Shown: positions 1 to 12,583, counted from the first letter of the stretch. The stretch is DNA of 64,000 nucleotides from Chromera velia (GCA_018398765.1 JAHBMJ010003630.1:1-64000); one strand, 5' to 3'. The notes: generated from the sequence alone by a model not told the origin. Program-made: numbers and translations.

Positions 1-2789
1 GTCAAACAGTCAGAAACAGTCATAGTTTGTGTGGATGTACTGTCTCTGCATGCATGAACATACAGGGAAAAAACCTACCAAACAGACAAACAGAGGCTCT
101 GCCCAGCTTTTCAGAGTCGTGTGGGGGACTGCCTGCCTGCAGGGATACACAAGCATGCATAGAGTCCAAAATCACTCAGAGAGCAGTACCAGTCTGTGCA
201 TGCATAGCTGTTTTTGTTGCCTACCTATCCCATTCCTCACTGGACTGTAGCAGCCCGAGCCACAGATCTTTGCAGTTATGACTAAAAAAAATGGTCCCCT
301 GCCTGGCTGTATAGTATGAGCATGCAGTTAACAGAGGAGACGGACATGCTGCTCTGGCTCATCTAAATGTGTTTGTTTGAGTATCTGACTGTTGACTTCT
401 TGTGGTATGGAACCCATGTGTTCTAAAGTACTTTTGTCATACTTATATTTGCGATGGTGATTGATTGGTACGAGAGAGAATACATACCCACACGAAGCAT
501 CACTACTTTCAAACAGAACACATACAGACATACATGCATGTAGATAGACCGTTCGATGAATCTAAGTTAAAAATCGATCAAAAGAGTTAGATGGCCCCAA
601 AGAGCAGTGTTGCGGTTGTCCCACAGTGTTCATTCTCGGTATGCATGGCCTCGCGGTACGTACGGTTTGCGGCTCCATGCGAATTGCTTACTAATAATTG
701 AGTGGCACTTATAATTTTAATGCAGTGAATTCAGATCGATCGATCGAGCTAGGTACTATATAGGTGCCAGACTGCCATCAGACTGCCAGGCAGTGCCAGT
801 TGGTGCCACATACTTCATTAGGTTGCTAGATCACGCTCTAAATGCTCCTACACATACCTGTATAGGGATTGTCTTGAGAAGGAAAAATGACCAGCAGAGA
901 AAGAGAACCTCAGCACTTCCCTGCTTAGGTCGTGGATATTAATATCGATCGCACTTTTACAGATACAGCTCTGTTTTGATAGTGGTGCCGAAAAAAATTG
1001 TTCTGAGGTCAGGACACGGGTCTGCGAGCCACAAGTGACTTAAGGACCTTCTTCGCACCTTCTGGCTTACCTGAGTCTACCTTCCGAAGGCTCCTGGGGC
1101 GGCTCTCCAATAAAAGCAAGTTCTACTTTTTTAGTCTGCAAATGTTGTTTTTTTCTCGAAAACCGCAAACACCTCTGAAGCGATACTGCAAAGCCAGCAT
1201 GCTCCTTTTCTGTGAGTCGCCATTGTCACACCTGCCCCTCTTTGACAGCTTCTCCTAACTCTTGCTGTCGATTAGATGTGCGCAATCCAATCATTCGTCA
1301 GCCGTCTTGTCACATCTCTCTCTCATGTTCCTTTGTGTTTTTCTTCTGAATGCAGACGTACCCTGACACGAAGCCAACAGAGTCGCCCCACCCAGGCCCC
1401 ATGCGCTGTTTGTCTCTGCTCCGCCTCCACCTTCACGAATTCCCCCCAATTGTCCTGCCGGGATACACCTTCTTCCCCCTGCTTACACCGCTCCACGCTC
1501 TATCCCTATAGACCACCTCCCAAAGCAGCACGGCATTTCGGTAGGCAATAGCAGTGGGAGTGCCTTCACTCGGAAAGGCTCTCCGGCTGCCGATTCCTAA
1601 TCCGTGCGAGTGCAGGGCAATCAGCAGAATCAGACTGCGATGCGCGTTCAGTACGGGCAAAGCGGCTCGGAGGCCTCCCACCCTCCTGCGCAGGAAAACA
1701 CGCTGATATCTGCTGGCCAGCAGTCAGGCGAAAAGCCGCCCCGGCCTCTAAGTACATCGACTGGGGAGGGTTGGCGAAAGACACCAGGCCTGCCAGAGGA
1801 GAATAAAAAGGTGGGTAGAGATGCTGTAGCTCTTAGACTAGCTGTAGCTCCTCACTTGCTCGTTGCGGCACTTCCAGCAACTTCAACCTCAGTGGCCGGG
1901 GCCCTCCAACCAGGTCCAGCGGACCCCGGCTACACCGAGGAAGCTGCTTCCTCATCATTACAAGCTGTCTTCGGGAAGGATTCTTCCACATGGGTCCAGA
2001 TTCCCATTCTCTCGGTAAATCTGGACTCTCCATGCGACCCGCAGAAAAATAACCAGCAGGGGAGAAGTGGGGGGGAAAGAGGAGAAAAGGAAAAAAGGAT
2101 GTCGGACGAGAAGGACAGAGACAGAGAGAAGGCCTCCCATTTTCTCTCGGACCCGTCTCGCCGTTCTCTCCACCCTCCTCCAGGAGTTGCAAAGGTCCAA
2201 GAGCCTCCTGTATCTGCTGAACGGCCTAGATTAGGAGGGGGGAGGGGCCCTACACCTCCCCCTCTCAGGGCCTCCCCTCCTCCAGTACAAAGACCAACCT
2301 CCCTGCCCCAAAATGCGCTCCTCAAAGCGCCACGCGGCGGTACCCATTCCTCAGCTGCTGCCGTTGACAAGAAGGAGAAGGAAGGCCGAGCTACCCCTTC
2401 CCGACGGCAGCAGCACAAAGACAAAGAGAAAAAGGACCCCTCGTGGTTGCCTGGGACTGGCAGTGCACCCGCACCACCGCCCGTCTTCACAAAGCAGTCT
2501 CCCCCTCTGCCCAGAAAGGATGCCTCGCTGAATGCGTATGTGCACTCCAGAGAGAGGGACCCTAGGGGACCTGCATGGAGGGATGGGGCCGCAGACCTCA
2601 GAGGCCCGAAGGAAGAGTCGAAGTTGGAGCACTAGGCCGCAGGGGGGGGAGGAGAAGGAGAAGGAAAAAACGTATGCTGCGAGGGCTAGTAACCCACAGT
2701 AGCAGAAAGGCAGTTCTGGTTTATCGAAGCCTTTTGCCGTTTTTCTTGGTCAGGTGGAAGTTGACCAGCCTCCGAGTGGGGTGGCGGTG
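1..2789. repeat. Tandem duplication, unit A (left end outside window)
   Basis: Positions 1-2789 match 3136-5892 almost base for base, with scattered substitutions and a few indels. Similarity stops abruptly at 2789/2790 (5892/5893 in the other copy). The 346-bp stretch 2790-3135 has no partner inside the window. A simple tandem duplication of about 3.1 kb explains this, with unit A starting about 345 bp left of the window. Bases 1-1355 hold no gene that I recognise. Confidence 0.95.
1356..2789 (+). pseudogene. Truncated duplicate of the kinase 5' exon
   Basis: This is the unit A counterpart of the large first recognisable kinase exon (4487-6408). The acceptor AG at 1354-1355 is conserved. 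The copy is broken three ways: a CAA to TAA change gives an in-frame stop at 1598-1600; a 10-base insertion near 2560 shifts the frame; and similarity ends at 2789, so the rest of the exon and all kinase-domain exons are missing. An 18-base in-frame insertion near 1831-1848 also separates the copies. It cannot encode a kinase. It could still be transcribed, or donate sequence to the intact copy by gene conversion. Confidence 0.88.
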
Positions 2790-5700
2790 CCACTATCTTA
2801 AAAAGGGTTTCAAACAATTAAAGGGCTTGATGGTGTGAATGAGAGAAAAGCGAAAGTGTCTTTAGGAGTGCTCTGCTACAGGTGGAAAGGGGGGGGGTTC
2901 AACTGTACTGACAAGTTGCTGACCTCAGAGTCTTTCAATGAAGAAACAGGGAGGCCAGACAGGAAACACCTGCATTGAGGTACAGTGCAGCAAATATGTG
3001 TAGATACGCTCTGATGGCATACAGGTCGCAGTCCTTCCCGAAATGACCCCTCACGACGCCAGGCCATACCGACAATGAATTCTAGCGTACATATTCCTAC
3101 CATAGAGAGGTCCGAAAGATTCAAATATCGTGAATGTCAAACAGTCAGAAACAGTTATAGTCTGTGTGGATGCACTGTCTCTGCATGCATGAACATACAG
3201 GGAAAAAACCCACCAAACAGACAAACAGAGGCTCCGCCCGGCTTTTCAGAGTCGTGTGGGGGACTGCCTGCCTGCAGGGATATACAGGCATGCATAGAGT
3301 CCAAAATCGCTCAGAGAGCAGTACTAGTCTGTGCATGCATAGCTGTTTTCGTTGCCTACCTATCCTGTTCCTCACTGGACTGTAGCAGCCCGAGCCACAG
3401 ATCTTTGCAGTTATGACTAAAAAAAATGGTCCCCTGCCTGGCTGTGTGGTATGAGCATGCAGTTAGCAGAGGAGACGGACATGCTGCTCTGGTTCATCTA
3501 AATGTGTTTGTTTGAGTGTCTGACTGTTGACTTCTTATAGTATGGAACCCATGTGTTCTAAAGTACTCTTGTTACACTTACATTTACCATGGTGATTGAT
3601 TGGTGCAAGAAAGAATACATACCCACACGAAGCATCGCTACTTTCAAACAGAACACATACAGACATACATGCATGCAGATAGACCGTTCGATGCATCCAA
3701 GTTAAAAATCGATCAAAAGAGTTAGATGGCCCCAAAGAGCAGTGTTGCGGTTGTCCCACAGTGTTCATTCTCGGTATGCATGGCCTCGCGGTACGTACGG
3801 TTCGCGGCTCCGTGCGAGTTGCTTATTAATAATTGAGTGGCACTTATAATTTTAATGCAGTGAATTCAGATCGATCGAGCTAGGTACTATATAGGTGCCA
3901 GACTGCCATCAGACTGCCAGGCAGTGCCAGTTGGTGCCACGTACTTCATTAGGTTGCTGGATCACGCTCTAAGTGCTCCCACACATACCTGTATAGGGAT
4001 TGTCTTGAGAAGGAAAAGTGACCAGCAGAGAAAGAGAACCTCAGCACTTCCCCGCTTGGGTCGTGGATATTAATATCGATCGCACTTTTACAGATACAGC
4101 TCTGTTTTGATGGTGGTGCCGAAAAAAATTGTTCTGAGGTCAGGACACGGGTCTGCGAGCCACAAGTGACTTAAGGACCTTCTTCGCACCTTTTGGCTTA
4201 CCTGAGTCTACCTTCTGAAGGCTCCTGGGGCGACTCTCCAATAAGAGCAAGTTCTACTTTTTTAGTCTGCAAGTGTTGTTTTTTTCTCGAGAACCGCAAG
4301 CACCTCTGAAGCGATACTGCAAAGCCAGCATGCTCCCTTTCTGTGAGTCGCCATTGTCACACCTGCCCCTCCTTGACAGCTTCTCCTGACTCTTGCTGTC
4401 GATTAGATGTGCGCAATCCAATCGTTCCTCAGCCGTCTTGTCACATCTCCCTCTCATGTTCCTTTGTGCTTTTCTTCTGAATGCAGACGTACCCCGACAC
4501 GAAGCCAACGGAGTCGCCCCACCCAGGCCCCATGCGCTGTTTGTCTCTGCTCCGCCTCCACCTCCACGAATTCCCCCCAATTGTCCTGCCGGGATGCACC
4601 CTCTTCCCCCTGCTTACACCGCTCCACGCTCTATCCCTATGGACCACCTCCCAAAGCAGCACGGCATTTCGGTAGGCAATAGCAGTGGGAGTGCCTTCAC
4701 TCGGAAGGGCTCTCCGGCTGCCGATTCCCAATCCGTGCGAGTGCAGGGCAATCAGCAGAATCAGACCGCGATGCGCGTTCAGTACGGGCAAAGCGGCTCG
4801 GAGGCCTCCCACCCTCCTGCGCAGGAAAACACGCTGACATCTGCTGGCCAGCAGTCAGGCGAAAAGCCGCCCCGGCCTCCAAGCACATCGACTGGGGAGG
4901 GTTGGCGAAAGACACCAGGCCTGCCAGAGGAGAATAAAAAGGTGGGTGGAGATGCTGTAGCTCCTCACTTGCTCGTTGCGGCACTTCCAGCAACTTCAAC
5001 CTCAGCGGCCGGGGCCCTCCAACCGGGTCCAGGGGACCCCGGCTACACCGGGGAAGCTGCTTCCTCATCATTACAAGCCGTCTTCGGGGAGGATTCTTCC
5101 ACACGGGTCCGGATTCCCATTCTCTCGGTGAATCTGGACTCTCCATGCGACCCGCAGAAAAACAACCAGCAGGGGAGAAGTGGGGGGGAAAGAGGAGAAA
5201 GGGAGAAAAGGACGTCGGGCGAGAAGGACAGAGACAGAGAGAAGGCCTCCCGTTTTCTCTCGGACCCGTCTCGCCGTTCTCCCCACCCCCCCCCAGGAGC
5301 TGCAAAGGTCCAAGAGCCCCCTGCACCTGCTGAACGGCCTAGATTAGGAGGGGGGAGGGGCCCTACACCTCCCCCTCTCAGGGCCTCCCCTCCTCCAGTA
5401 CAAAGACCCACCTCCCTGCCCCAAAATGCGCCCCTCAAAGCGCCACGCGGCGGTGCCCATTCCTCAGCTGCTGCCGTTGACAAGAAGGAGAAGGAAGGCC
5501 GAGCTACCCCTTCCCGACGGCAGCAGCACAAAGACAAAGAGAAAAAGGACCCCTCGTGGTTGCCTGGGACTGGCGGTGGGCCCGCACCGCCGCCCGTCTC
5601 CACAAAGCAGTCTCCCCCTCCGCCCAGAAAGGATGCCTCGCTGAATGCGCGTGTGCACTCCAGAGAGAGGGACCTGCATGGAGGGATGGGGCCGCAGACC

Positions 5701-5892
5701 TCAGAGGCCCGAAGGAAGAGTCGAAGTCGGAGCACTAGGCCGCAGGGGGGGGAGGAGAAGGAGAAGGAAAAAACGCATGCTGCGAGGGCCAGCGACCCAC
5801 AGCAGCAGAGAGGCAGTTCTGGTTCGTCGAAGCCTTCTGCCGTTTTTCTTGGTCAGGTGGAAGTTGACCAGCCTCCGAGTGGGGTGGCGGTG
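2790..5892. repeat. Tandem duplication, unit B
   Basis: This is the second copy of the ~3.1-kb duplication, about 3103 bp with indel differences from unit A. It holds the start of the intact kinase exon, which continues past the copy boundary at 5892. The part before 4487 (2790-4486) shows no recognisable coding exon on either strand. Any promoter or first exon of the kinase lies here or left of the window. Confidence 0.9.
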
Positions 5893-7499
5893 GAGGAGCA
5901 GAGGAGGGAGAAGGAAGGATTTCGCATACCCAACAAGCCCTCTGCAGCCCCAAAGAGTCAGCCTCCCGTCGTGGGCCCTTCTTCTTCATCGAAAGGCTCA
6001 AGGGGGGACAGATCGAATCAACCTCCCGAGAAAGAGAAAGAGAAAGAGAAGAAGAAACGTCAGTTGGTCTTTGTGCACGCCCAGCGAACCCTCCCGGCCT
6101 TCAAGATTCCCTGCCAAGAGCCCCCGATTGAACCCTCAACAGAGGGATACCTCCTGCAGCTTCGGAAGAGCAAACAGTCCGCGGAGGCATCCAAGCACGT
6201 TGCGCAGGCTGCACTCGAGAATGCCTACACGCAAGAATTGGCCAATCACGCCACGTCTGCAGCTGAATCTCAGCAAAATGAAGGTGCACAGCAGCAGAAA
6301 CAGCACCAGCAACAGTGGGGGGAAGGGCAACAGAGAGCAGTCGCATCGCAGCAACAACAACAGCAGCAGCAGATGGTGGCTGCAGGGAGGTGGCAGGTCT
6401 ACCAAGACGTCAGTCGATCAGTGAGGCACTCGATCGATCCTTCTGTTTTCGCTGGCTCCTCTTTTTTGACTCCGCTCGTATTTGTTTCTGTTCTCCCTGC
6501 GTCTTTCTGACTTCCATCTCTCTGACACCTCCCTTTTTGCCCCCTTCTTTTTCCATGTCGCTGGCTTGTAGGCCCTTCTCTGAACTTCTTCTCTCTTTTG
6601 GGGCTGCCCTGTCTGATTTTCCTTCGCGAGTCTTATTCACGAAGGAAAGGTCCCTCTGCTACGCATCTAAATTCACCACTCCGCTTATTTGTTTGTTTGT
6701 TTGTTTGCTTCTGCGCAGCCCTACTACGGGAACATGTACCCTGTGTACGCGACAGGCAAGACCCCCAGACGTCAGTCAGTTCTTCTCCCTCTTCGACGTA
6801 GTATTGGCGAGCGCAGATTTTCCGATAGTTTAATTTTGCTATGTGTGTTTTTTCCTTTATGCTGGCTCTTTACTTCGTAAAGTTGCGCGGAGAAGAGGAG
6901 TCTTTCATTTGTTGCCCCTTCTGGTTGACGAAACGCTTAGAGCGGGCTACTGTAAATGAAGGAATGACGATATAGAGTGCACAAGTGTCTATACTTCCCA
7001 GTAGGGGAAGCGGTAGGAAAAAAGAAAGTTGAGGCTTCTCTTCCCGTCCTCGCTTTGTGGACCTCTCGCGTAAATGGGTGTGGGTCCAAACCTCTATCGG
7101 AATGTGTGTCCGAACGTGTCTCTCTCTACTCCCGCATGTGACCCCCTCTACTCCCGCATGTGACCACAGCAACGGATGAGTTGGCGAGGCGTCTGACGAA
7201 GGACGAGAAGATCTCCTTCTCAGACTTGAGGTTCCTTGAGAGCCTCGGAAGGGGGGAGTTCGGAACGGTAAGTGAGTGCTTCCCGGGGGGGTTAAGGCAG
7301 AGCGAGAGAGGGAGTGGACATGTGAATAAGTGCGTGATTTACGGCCAATTCTGGGAAGAAGGGAGGCCTGAAGAAGGATTTGTATAGAGACTTTTGCGGG
7401 ATCCTCTATTCCTTTTTTTTTTTCGTAAACGTTTCTTTCTCTCTCCGCTGCACTCATTTTTTGTGTGCGTCCTTCTGTCTTCGTGTTTTTGGATCCGGG

Positions 7500-7531
<32 letters not shown>

Positions 7532-10500
7532 TCTGTGGTCAATCAGTGCATGGTCCTTTCGTTCCTTCGTGTACATTTTCCTGCCTTCCGTTTTTGCTCT
7601 GCCCCGTTCTTGCGTGAACTCTTGCTTGTGCGTGGGGAGAGGTATGGGACTTGATTGATTTCCCTCCCCTCTGTCTGTGTCTATGTTGATGTGTGCGCAG
7701 GTCTACAAGGGTGTCTGGAGAGGGCAGGTGATTGCGATCAAGCTCTTCAATTGGACGCCAGGTCTGTTTTTGTTTTCTTTTTTTGTTTTGTTCCTGCTTC
7801 TGAACGAGAATGAAGGAGAGATGAAAGGTCAAATTTGGTGTTGCATGGGGGAAATCTTCACGAAATGAATTCAGCTTTACTTGGCATGCATGAAGTACAT
7901 GCACTCAGCTGGTGACGTTACTTGGAAGAATTGAATGACGGCAGACGCGTTTAGCTTCGCTTTAGATGCCCCCCTTTTGTGTTCTGCACGGATTGCTCTG
8001 CTCGTGTCCGCGATCGGCAACAGTCGATCCGAACTTGTCTGTCTGTCTGTCCGTCTGTCTCTCCCGATCTATCCATCTATCTAGCATATAGAGGAGCGAA
8101 GAGAAAGTCATCCATATGGTCTCTCTGCTGTAACGATAAAAGAAAAAGAAAAAAAAAGCCATGCAGTATGTCTGGTGAGAACATTACAGTCTGTCTGTCT
8201 GTCTGTCTCAAAAGAAGAATGGAAAAGGAAGAAACACCAAGTGAATCTGTCTGCATGTATTCCTGTTGGCCGACTTGCAGGGCTCGCTGAAGAGACGATG
8301 AGAAGCTTCGTGAAAGAAATCGAGTCCTTCAGACACCTCTCTCACCCCGGACTTGTCAAGTTCCATGGTCGGTCGGTCGGTCGTTTGTTCTGAAAGCAAT
8401 ACTGCCAGAGTTGTTTGACTCGTTGGACGGCGGGTTGTTCAGTGGTATGAAAGGATGCATTGATGGTCAAGTACTTGTCTGCCCAGTTCGGCCGAGTTTT
8501 TTCTTTCAGTCTCACTCTCTCTCCCTTTCTTCATGGGCCCCACTCGACTTCACGTACCTCTCTCTGCCTGGCCGAAACTATCTTCCGTGTGACGCCCACC
8601 CTTCTCAGAAGTGCCTTTTCTGATGCCGCACCTGTCTGCTTGACTGACTAACTGACTCATTCAGTGACCGAATGGCTGACTGACTCATTCAGTAACCGAA
8701 TGGCTGACTGGCTCATTCAGTAACCGAATGGCCGACTGACTCATTCAGTAACCGAATGGCTGACTGAGTCATCCAGTAACCGAATGGCTGACTGACTCAT
8801 TCAGTAACCGAATGGCCGACTGACTCATTCAGTAACCGAATGGCTGACTGACTCGTTGACTGCCTGCATGGCTGCAGGGGCATGTCTGGAGGTCCCCCAT
8901 CTCTGTGTGGTGACTGAGTACTGCCCGGGGGGGTCCCTCCACAACGTGAGTGAGAGAGCGTCGGAATATGCCTCTACTTTCATACAGAATAAAAATAACA
9001 ATAAAAATGTACTGCGCCGGGGGGTCCCTCCACAACGTGAGTGGGAGAGAGTCGGAATATTGTGCAGATTTTATGTGACGTGAGAAAAGTTTCAAAAAAA
9101 AATATCACCGCCTCGGGATGGCGGAATCAAAGTGTCATGTTTTTTGTGTGTTCACGCGTGCATGTCTGTGCGTGTGTGTGGGATAGAGGGAGATGGAGCG
9201 AGAGCGAGAGCGAAGGAGCCTCGCTTATGATACAATCCATTCCATTCGCACTCTCATCCAATTAAAAGTCACATGACGTAAGTCCCCGCTCAGCAAGATC
9301 GTCTCTCTGCTCTGCTTTTCGACCTCTGCCGGAAGACTGCCGCAGATGACGAGTGGGATGCGGGTGCAGGCATATACGTAGGGTGCACATGCATGGACAT
9401 TCCACATGCATGTGTAACTGTACATGATTTCGATTTTTCTGCAGTTGCTGCACAACCTCTGCCAGAAGCCTGCTTACAGGAGAGCTCTGCGGATGTGCAG
9501 AGAGCTTGCGAGTGCGGTGGTGTACCTCCACGGCCTGAAGCCAAGGGTCGTGCACAGGGACCTCAAGCCCCTCAATGTGGTGGTCAGTTACATGTTACTT
9601 CTTGATTCTTTCGACTGCGGTACACACAGCACCTGAAGCCCGAAACTGTGGGACACACATTGCGCGCTTCTGCATTCACCCGTAAATTTACCGAAATTTC
9701 TCTAGAGGATGCATTATGTAGAGAGAAGGAAGTCCGTAGCTGCTGAATGCCCTTCAGGAGAAGCGGAGGGGCTTCCTCTGCATGCGCTGCCGTCCACTCT
9801 TTTCGTTTGATTTTCACCCTTCAAATATCTCTCTCTCTCTCGCCCTCTTTCTCTGTGCATATATGTATGAGTGAGTGGGTGACTGAGTGCGAGAGTACGT
9901 GAGTGCTTCAGTATGCATGCGTGATTTACTCGTGTTNCCTGTTTCTGCTGTCTCAGATCGGATCTCAAAACGACATGAAGCTCTGCGATTTCGGCTTGAC
10001 AGAGTCTATGGACAGAAGCTTCTTCGTTTGCAGGAGCCTCGGTAGGTTCGTCGGTTGCTTGCCCGTTCCTGTTTGCGTGTTTTGTCAGCTTTCGGCATTC
10101 GATCACGGTCACTCTTCCACGCGTCCCAAGCCTGTTGTGTCTCTTTTTTCCAGTCAGAACGCAAAGAGGATCTCTCTGGAATAATGCCTGTGTCAATCCC
10201 TTTCCATGCCCAGTCAGGCTGTGGGGGTTCTTTCGACGCATGGATTTTTGTGATTGTATATCTCTCCTTGTCTCTGTGTGTGTTTGTCTGTCTGTGTGTG
10301 TTATGTTCTGCATCGTGTGTCAGGAATGGCCGGAGGGTCTCCCCGGTATATGGCACCAGAGCTCTTTCAGACAGAGGAGAAGGTCAGCAAGCCAATGGGC
10401 CAGAGAAGACAGACAAGATTAATTGATCGATCGAGGGCCTCCTGAAGTAGAAGGAGAATCCGCCACTTTCCCCAAAAAGACGGCCGTGCGAAAAGATGGG

Positions 10501-12583
10501 GTGATCGGAGGACAGGCAGAAAACGAAGGGAATGGAAGAGAATGGCAATGTGGCGACTCTTTTTTCGGTTTGGGTTCCACTGTAGCATGTCTCCTCCCCC
10601 GACTCGTGAAAGAAGCATATTTTATTCATACTATCAACACAAACCGCTCGCCGATCCCTCCATCCATCTGCGCAGCATCTGAACGAAAAGGTGGACATAT
10701 GGGCGCTCGCCTGCATCTTCATTGAAATATTTGGGGGGCCACTTCCGTATGAGGTCAGTCGGTAAAAGCGAGAGAGTGAGTGAAGAATTCAAGCGCGTTG
10801 TGTTTGCCTGCCAACATGCATGCCTTTCTTTCGTTCTTTGGTTCTTTGGTCTGTTCTTTCTGTCTGTCTGTGTGTCTGTCTGTCTGTCTGTCTGTCTGTC
10901 TTTCGTTCGTGTTTTTTTCTTTCTTTCTTTCTTTCGTTCGTTCGTTCGTTCGTTCGTTCTTTCTTTCTTTGTTTTTTTTTTTCTCTCTTTCTTCCTTCCT
11001 TCCTTCCAATCACTTGCTTGGTCTCCTGTCGTGCTGAATTTTTCTGTCCTTCGACATTCGTCTCTCCTCTTTCATTTTCTTATCACACTTCTTTTTTCCC
11101 GTCTGTCTGTCTGTCTGTCTGTCTGTCTGACTGTCTGACTGTCTGTCTGCATGCATGCTCCCCCCTCTCGTCTCGTTGTTGGTTGTTGCAGGGAATCGAC
11201 CAACTGGCAGAGCTGACGCACGCAGTCGTCAATCTCCGGAAAGTTCCCTACATCCCCCCCTCTGTGCCGTACGACCTCCAGCTGCTGCTGCGTTCCTGCT
11301 TCATTTTCGATCCCAGACAGCGGCCTGGAGCTGAGGAGGTCTTGAAGGTCATCGGCGAGTTGGAGGCACACGCAGACAGGACCTCTGCAGAGCAGCAGCA
11401 AGGGGAGACCCCCGCACAGGGCCTTGCCAGAGACGGCAGTGCTGCGAGATCCACCACCGTCCCCGCACCTTCGCCTGCCGCTGCTCCCAATGATGCTGTG
11501 AAGGATTCCCAGAAGGTCTCAAAACCTTCTGGTGAGGCTCCAGGTGTACGGAAACAAAAGACCCCCCAGCCCCTTCCAGGGTGTGCTTCCTTCCTCGGCC
11601 ACACACCCACGACTGCTCAGCCGAGCAAGCAACAAAACCGCAAAGGCCCGACAGACCCAGCTCCTCACGATGCAAAGAACGAAAAGGCATTGGCAAGAGC
11701 CCATCACGCTCCCCGGCAACTCGCCGCAAATCCGTCAGCAGCAAATATCGCAGTCACGGCACGGCAAGCACAGCAACAGCCGGGGCCCGCCCCCCGTCCT
11801 GCGGTAGTGGCCCCTTCCGGGTCCTCAAGTCACAAAGCCGACACGCCGGGCCTCGCGCTTCCCCGCCCTGTCGCTTCTCCCCTCACCATGGCCTATCGCC
11901 CCCCCCCTGCTGCCCCCTTTTCCTTCCTCCCTCCTCATGCAGCCCCATACGCCTCCGTCATGCAACACCAACACCCCCACTCACGCCCCACCCAGCAACC
12001 CCTTCGAAGTGCGTCTCCCAAACCCAACCAACTTCCTCCCGCTGTCTCCTCCTCTTCTCAGGAAACTCAACAGCAGCCCAGCAGCAGTCTGACCGACAGA
12101 GCCGCAGCGCAACCCAGGGAACCCTTCCGGTCCCCCCAACAACAAAACACACCGTACCAGACCTCCACGCCAGCCAAATCGCCTCTCAAGGTCAGACCCC
12201 AACAGCCATACGCTCCCCACCCAGCTCCATTTCTAGGAGCAGCCTTCGCACCCCCCGATCGGAGGACCACTCGCTACTATGCTCCCCAGCCTAGAAGGAC
12301 CAATGCGGCATCGGGGCCCACCCCAGGGGACCACTCCGAGAGAGCAGCCCCGTCAAAGGCCCCGGCAGCTCACGCCCTCCCACAACGCGCAGTCCCGAAG
12401 CAGGGTGGAGGTCTCCCTCTCATCTCTGCAGCCCAGACAGCGCACACACAACACGACGCCTTCTACACCGCAGGAACTGCGAGAGTGCAAAGAGGGACGC
12501 AGGGCTTGGGGGCAATTGGGGGGATGGCCCATGCAGGGGCACGTCGGCCTCCTCACCCCATGGGAGTGTCTTTCCGGTTGTAG
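4487..12583 (+). CDS. TKL-type serine/threonine protein kinase, 11 recognisable exons
   Basis: Exons (phase checked): 4487-6408, 6719-6770, 7170-7267, 7701-7761, 8281-8367, 8878-8945, 9445-9582, 9957-10041, 10324-10382, 10676-10753 and 11192-12583 (TAG stop). Joined, they give about 1345 residues. The first ~640 residues are disordered and rich in P, S, R, K and E, ending in a polyQ stretch near 6311-6373. The kinase domain follows in order: glycine loop GRGEFGTVY across the 7267/7701 junction, VIAIK lysine, alpha-C KEIES glutamate, TEYCPGGSL hinge, HRDLKPLN catalytic loop, DFG, MAPE, DIWALA and DPRQRP. All catalytic residues are present, so it should be active. HPGLVKFHGAC and GSPRYMAPE are typical of the TKL/MAPKKK-like group, and HRDLKPxN indicates Ser/Thr specificity. 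A ~400-residue P/Q/S-rich tail ends the protein. The start is unresolved: an in-frame ATG at 4456 would work if the TGCAG at 4482-4486 is not an acceptor; otherwise earlier exons exist. Substrate and pathway are unknown. Confidence 0.92.
7500..7528. repeat. (GA)n microsatellite in a kinase intron
   Basis: About 14 GA dinucleotides lie in the intron 7268-7700 between the glycine-loop exon and the VAIK exon. The same intron has pyrimidine-rich runs. No other function is seen. Confidence 0.9.
8652..8851. repeat. 28-bp minisatellite in a kinase intron
   Basis: About seven tandem copies of a 28-bp unit (core CATTCAGTAACCGAATGG, followed by CTGACTGACT) end roughly 25 bases before the acceptor of the hinge exon at 8878. 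Copies differ by one or two bases. Each unit contains the inverted motif CATTCAGT...ACCGAATG, so it could form small hairpins. Spacing and uniformity do not fit a CRISPR array. Confidence 0.92.
8923..9060. repeat. Local duplication of an exon end plus its splice donor
   Basis: The 3' end of the hinge exon and the start of its intron (about 8923-8969) recur at about 9013-9060. The repeat includes the coding bases for the glycine-serine-leucine stretch and a second GTGAGT donor. The second copy is intronic if the first donor (8946) is used. Using the second donor would add an AT-rich insert. Confidence 0.85.
10855..11150. repeat. CTGT/TTTC/TTCG microsatellite cluster in the last kinase intron
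   Basis: The intron 10754-11191 holds runs of CTGT, TTTC, TTCG and TTCC tetranucleotides (about 10855-11010) and a second CTGT block (about 11101-11150). These keep long frames open by chance. The pyrimidine strand lies in the transcript ahead of the acceptor at 11190-11191. Confidence 0.9.

Noticed and set aside
6771-7169. Possible GC-AG donor (CAGGCAAG at about 6753-6760)
   Set aside because: The downstream GTCAGT at 6771 keeps phase with the next exon and fits the other donors of the gene.
8652-8851. CRISPR-like regular repeats
   Set aside because: The units are contiguous with no unique spacers and lie in a eukaryotic intron.
9937-9937. Ambiguous base N
   Set aside because: A single uncalled base within a kinase intron. 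It has no effect on the coding call.
10820-11191. Open frame running upstream from the last kinase exon
   Set aside because: It is translated CTGT/TTTC microsatellite inside an intron. The acceptor at 11190-11191 joins in phase to the DIWALA exon.
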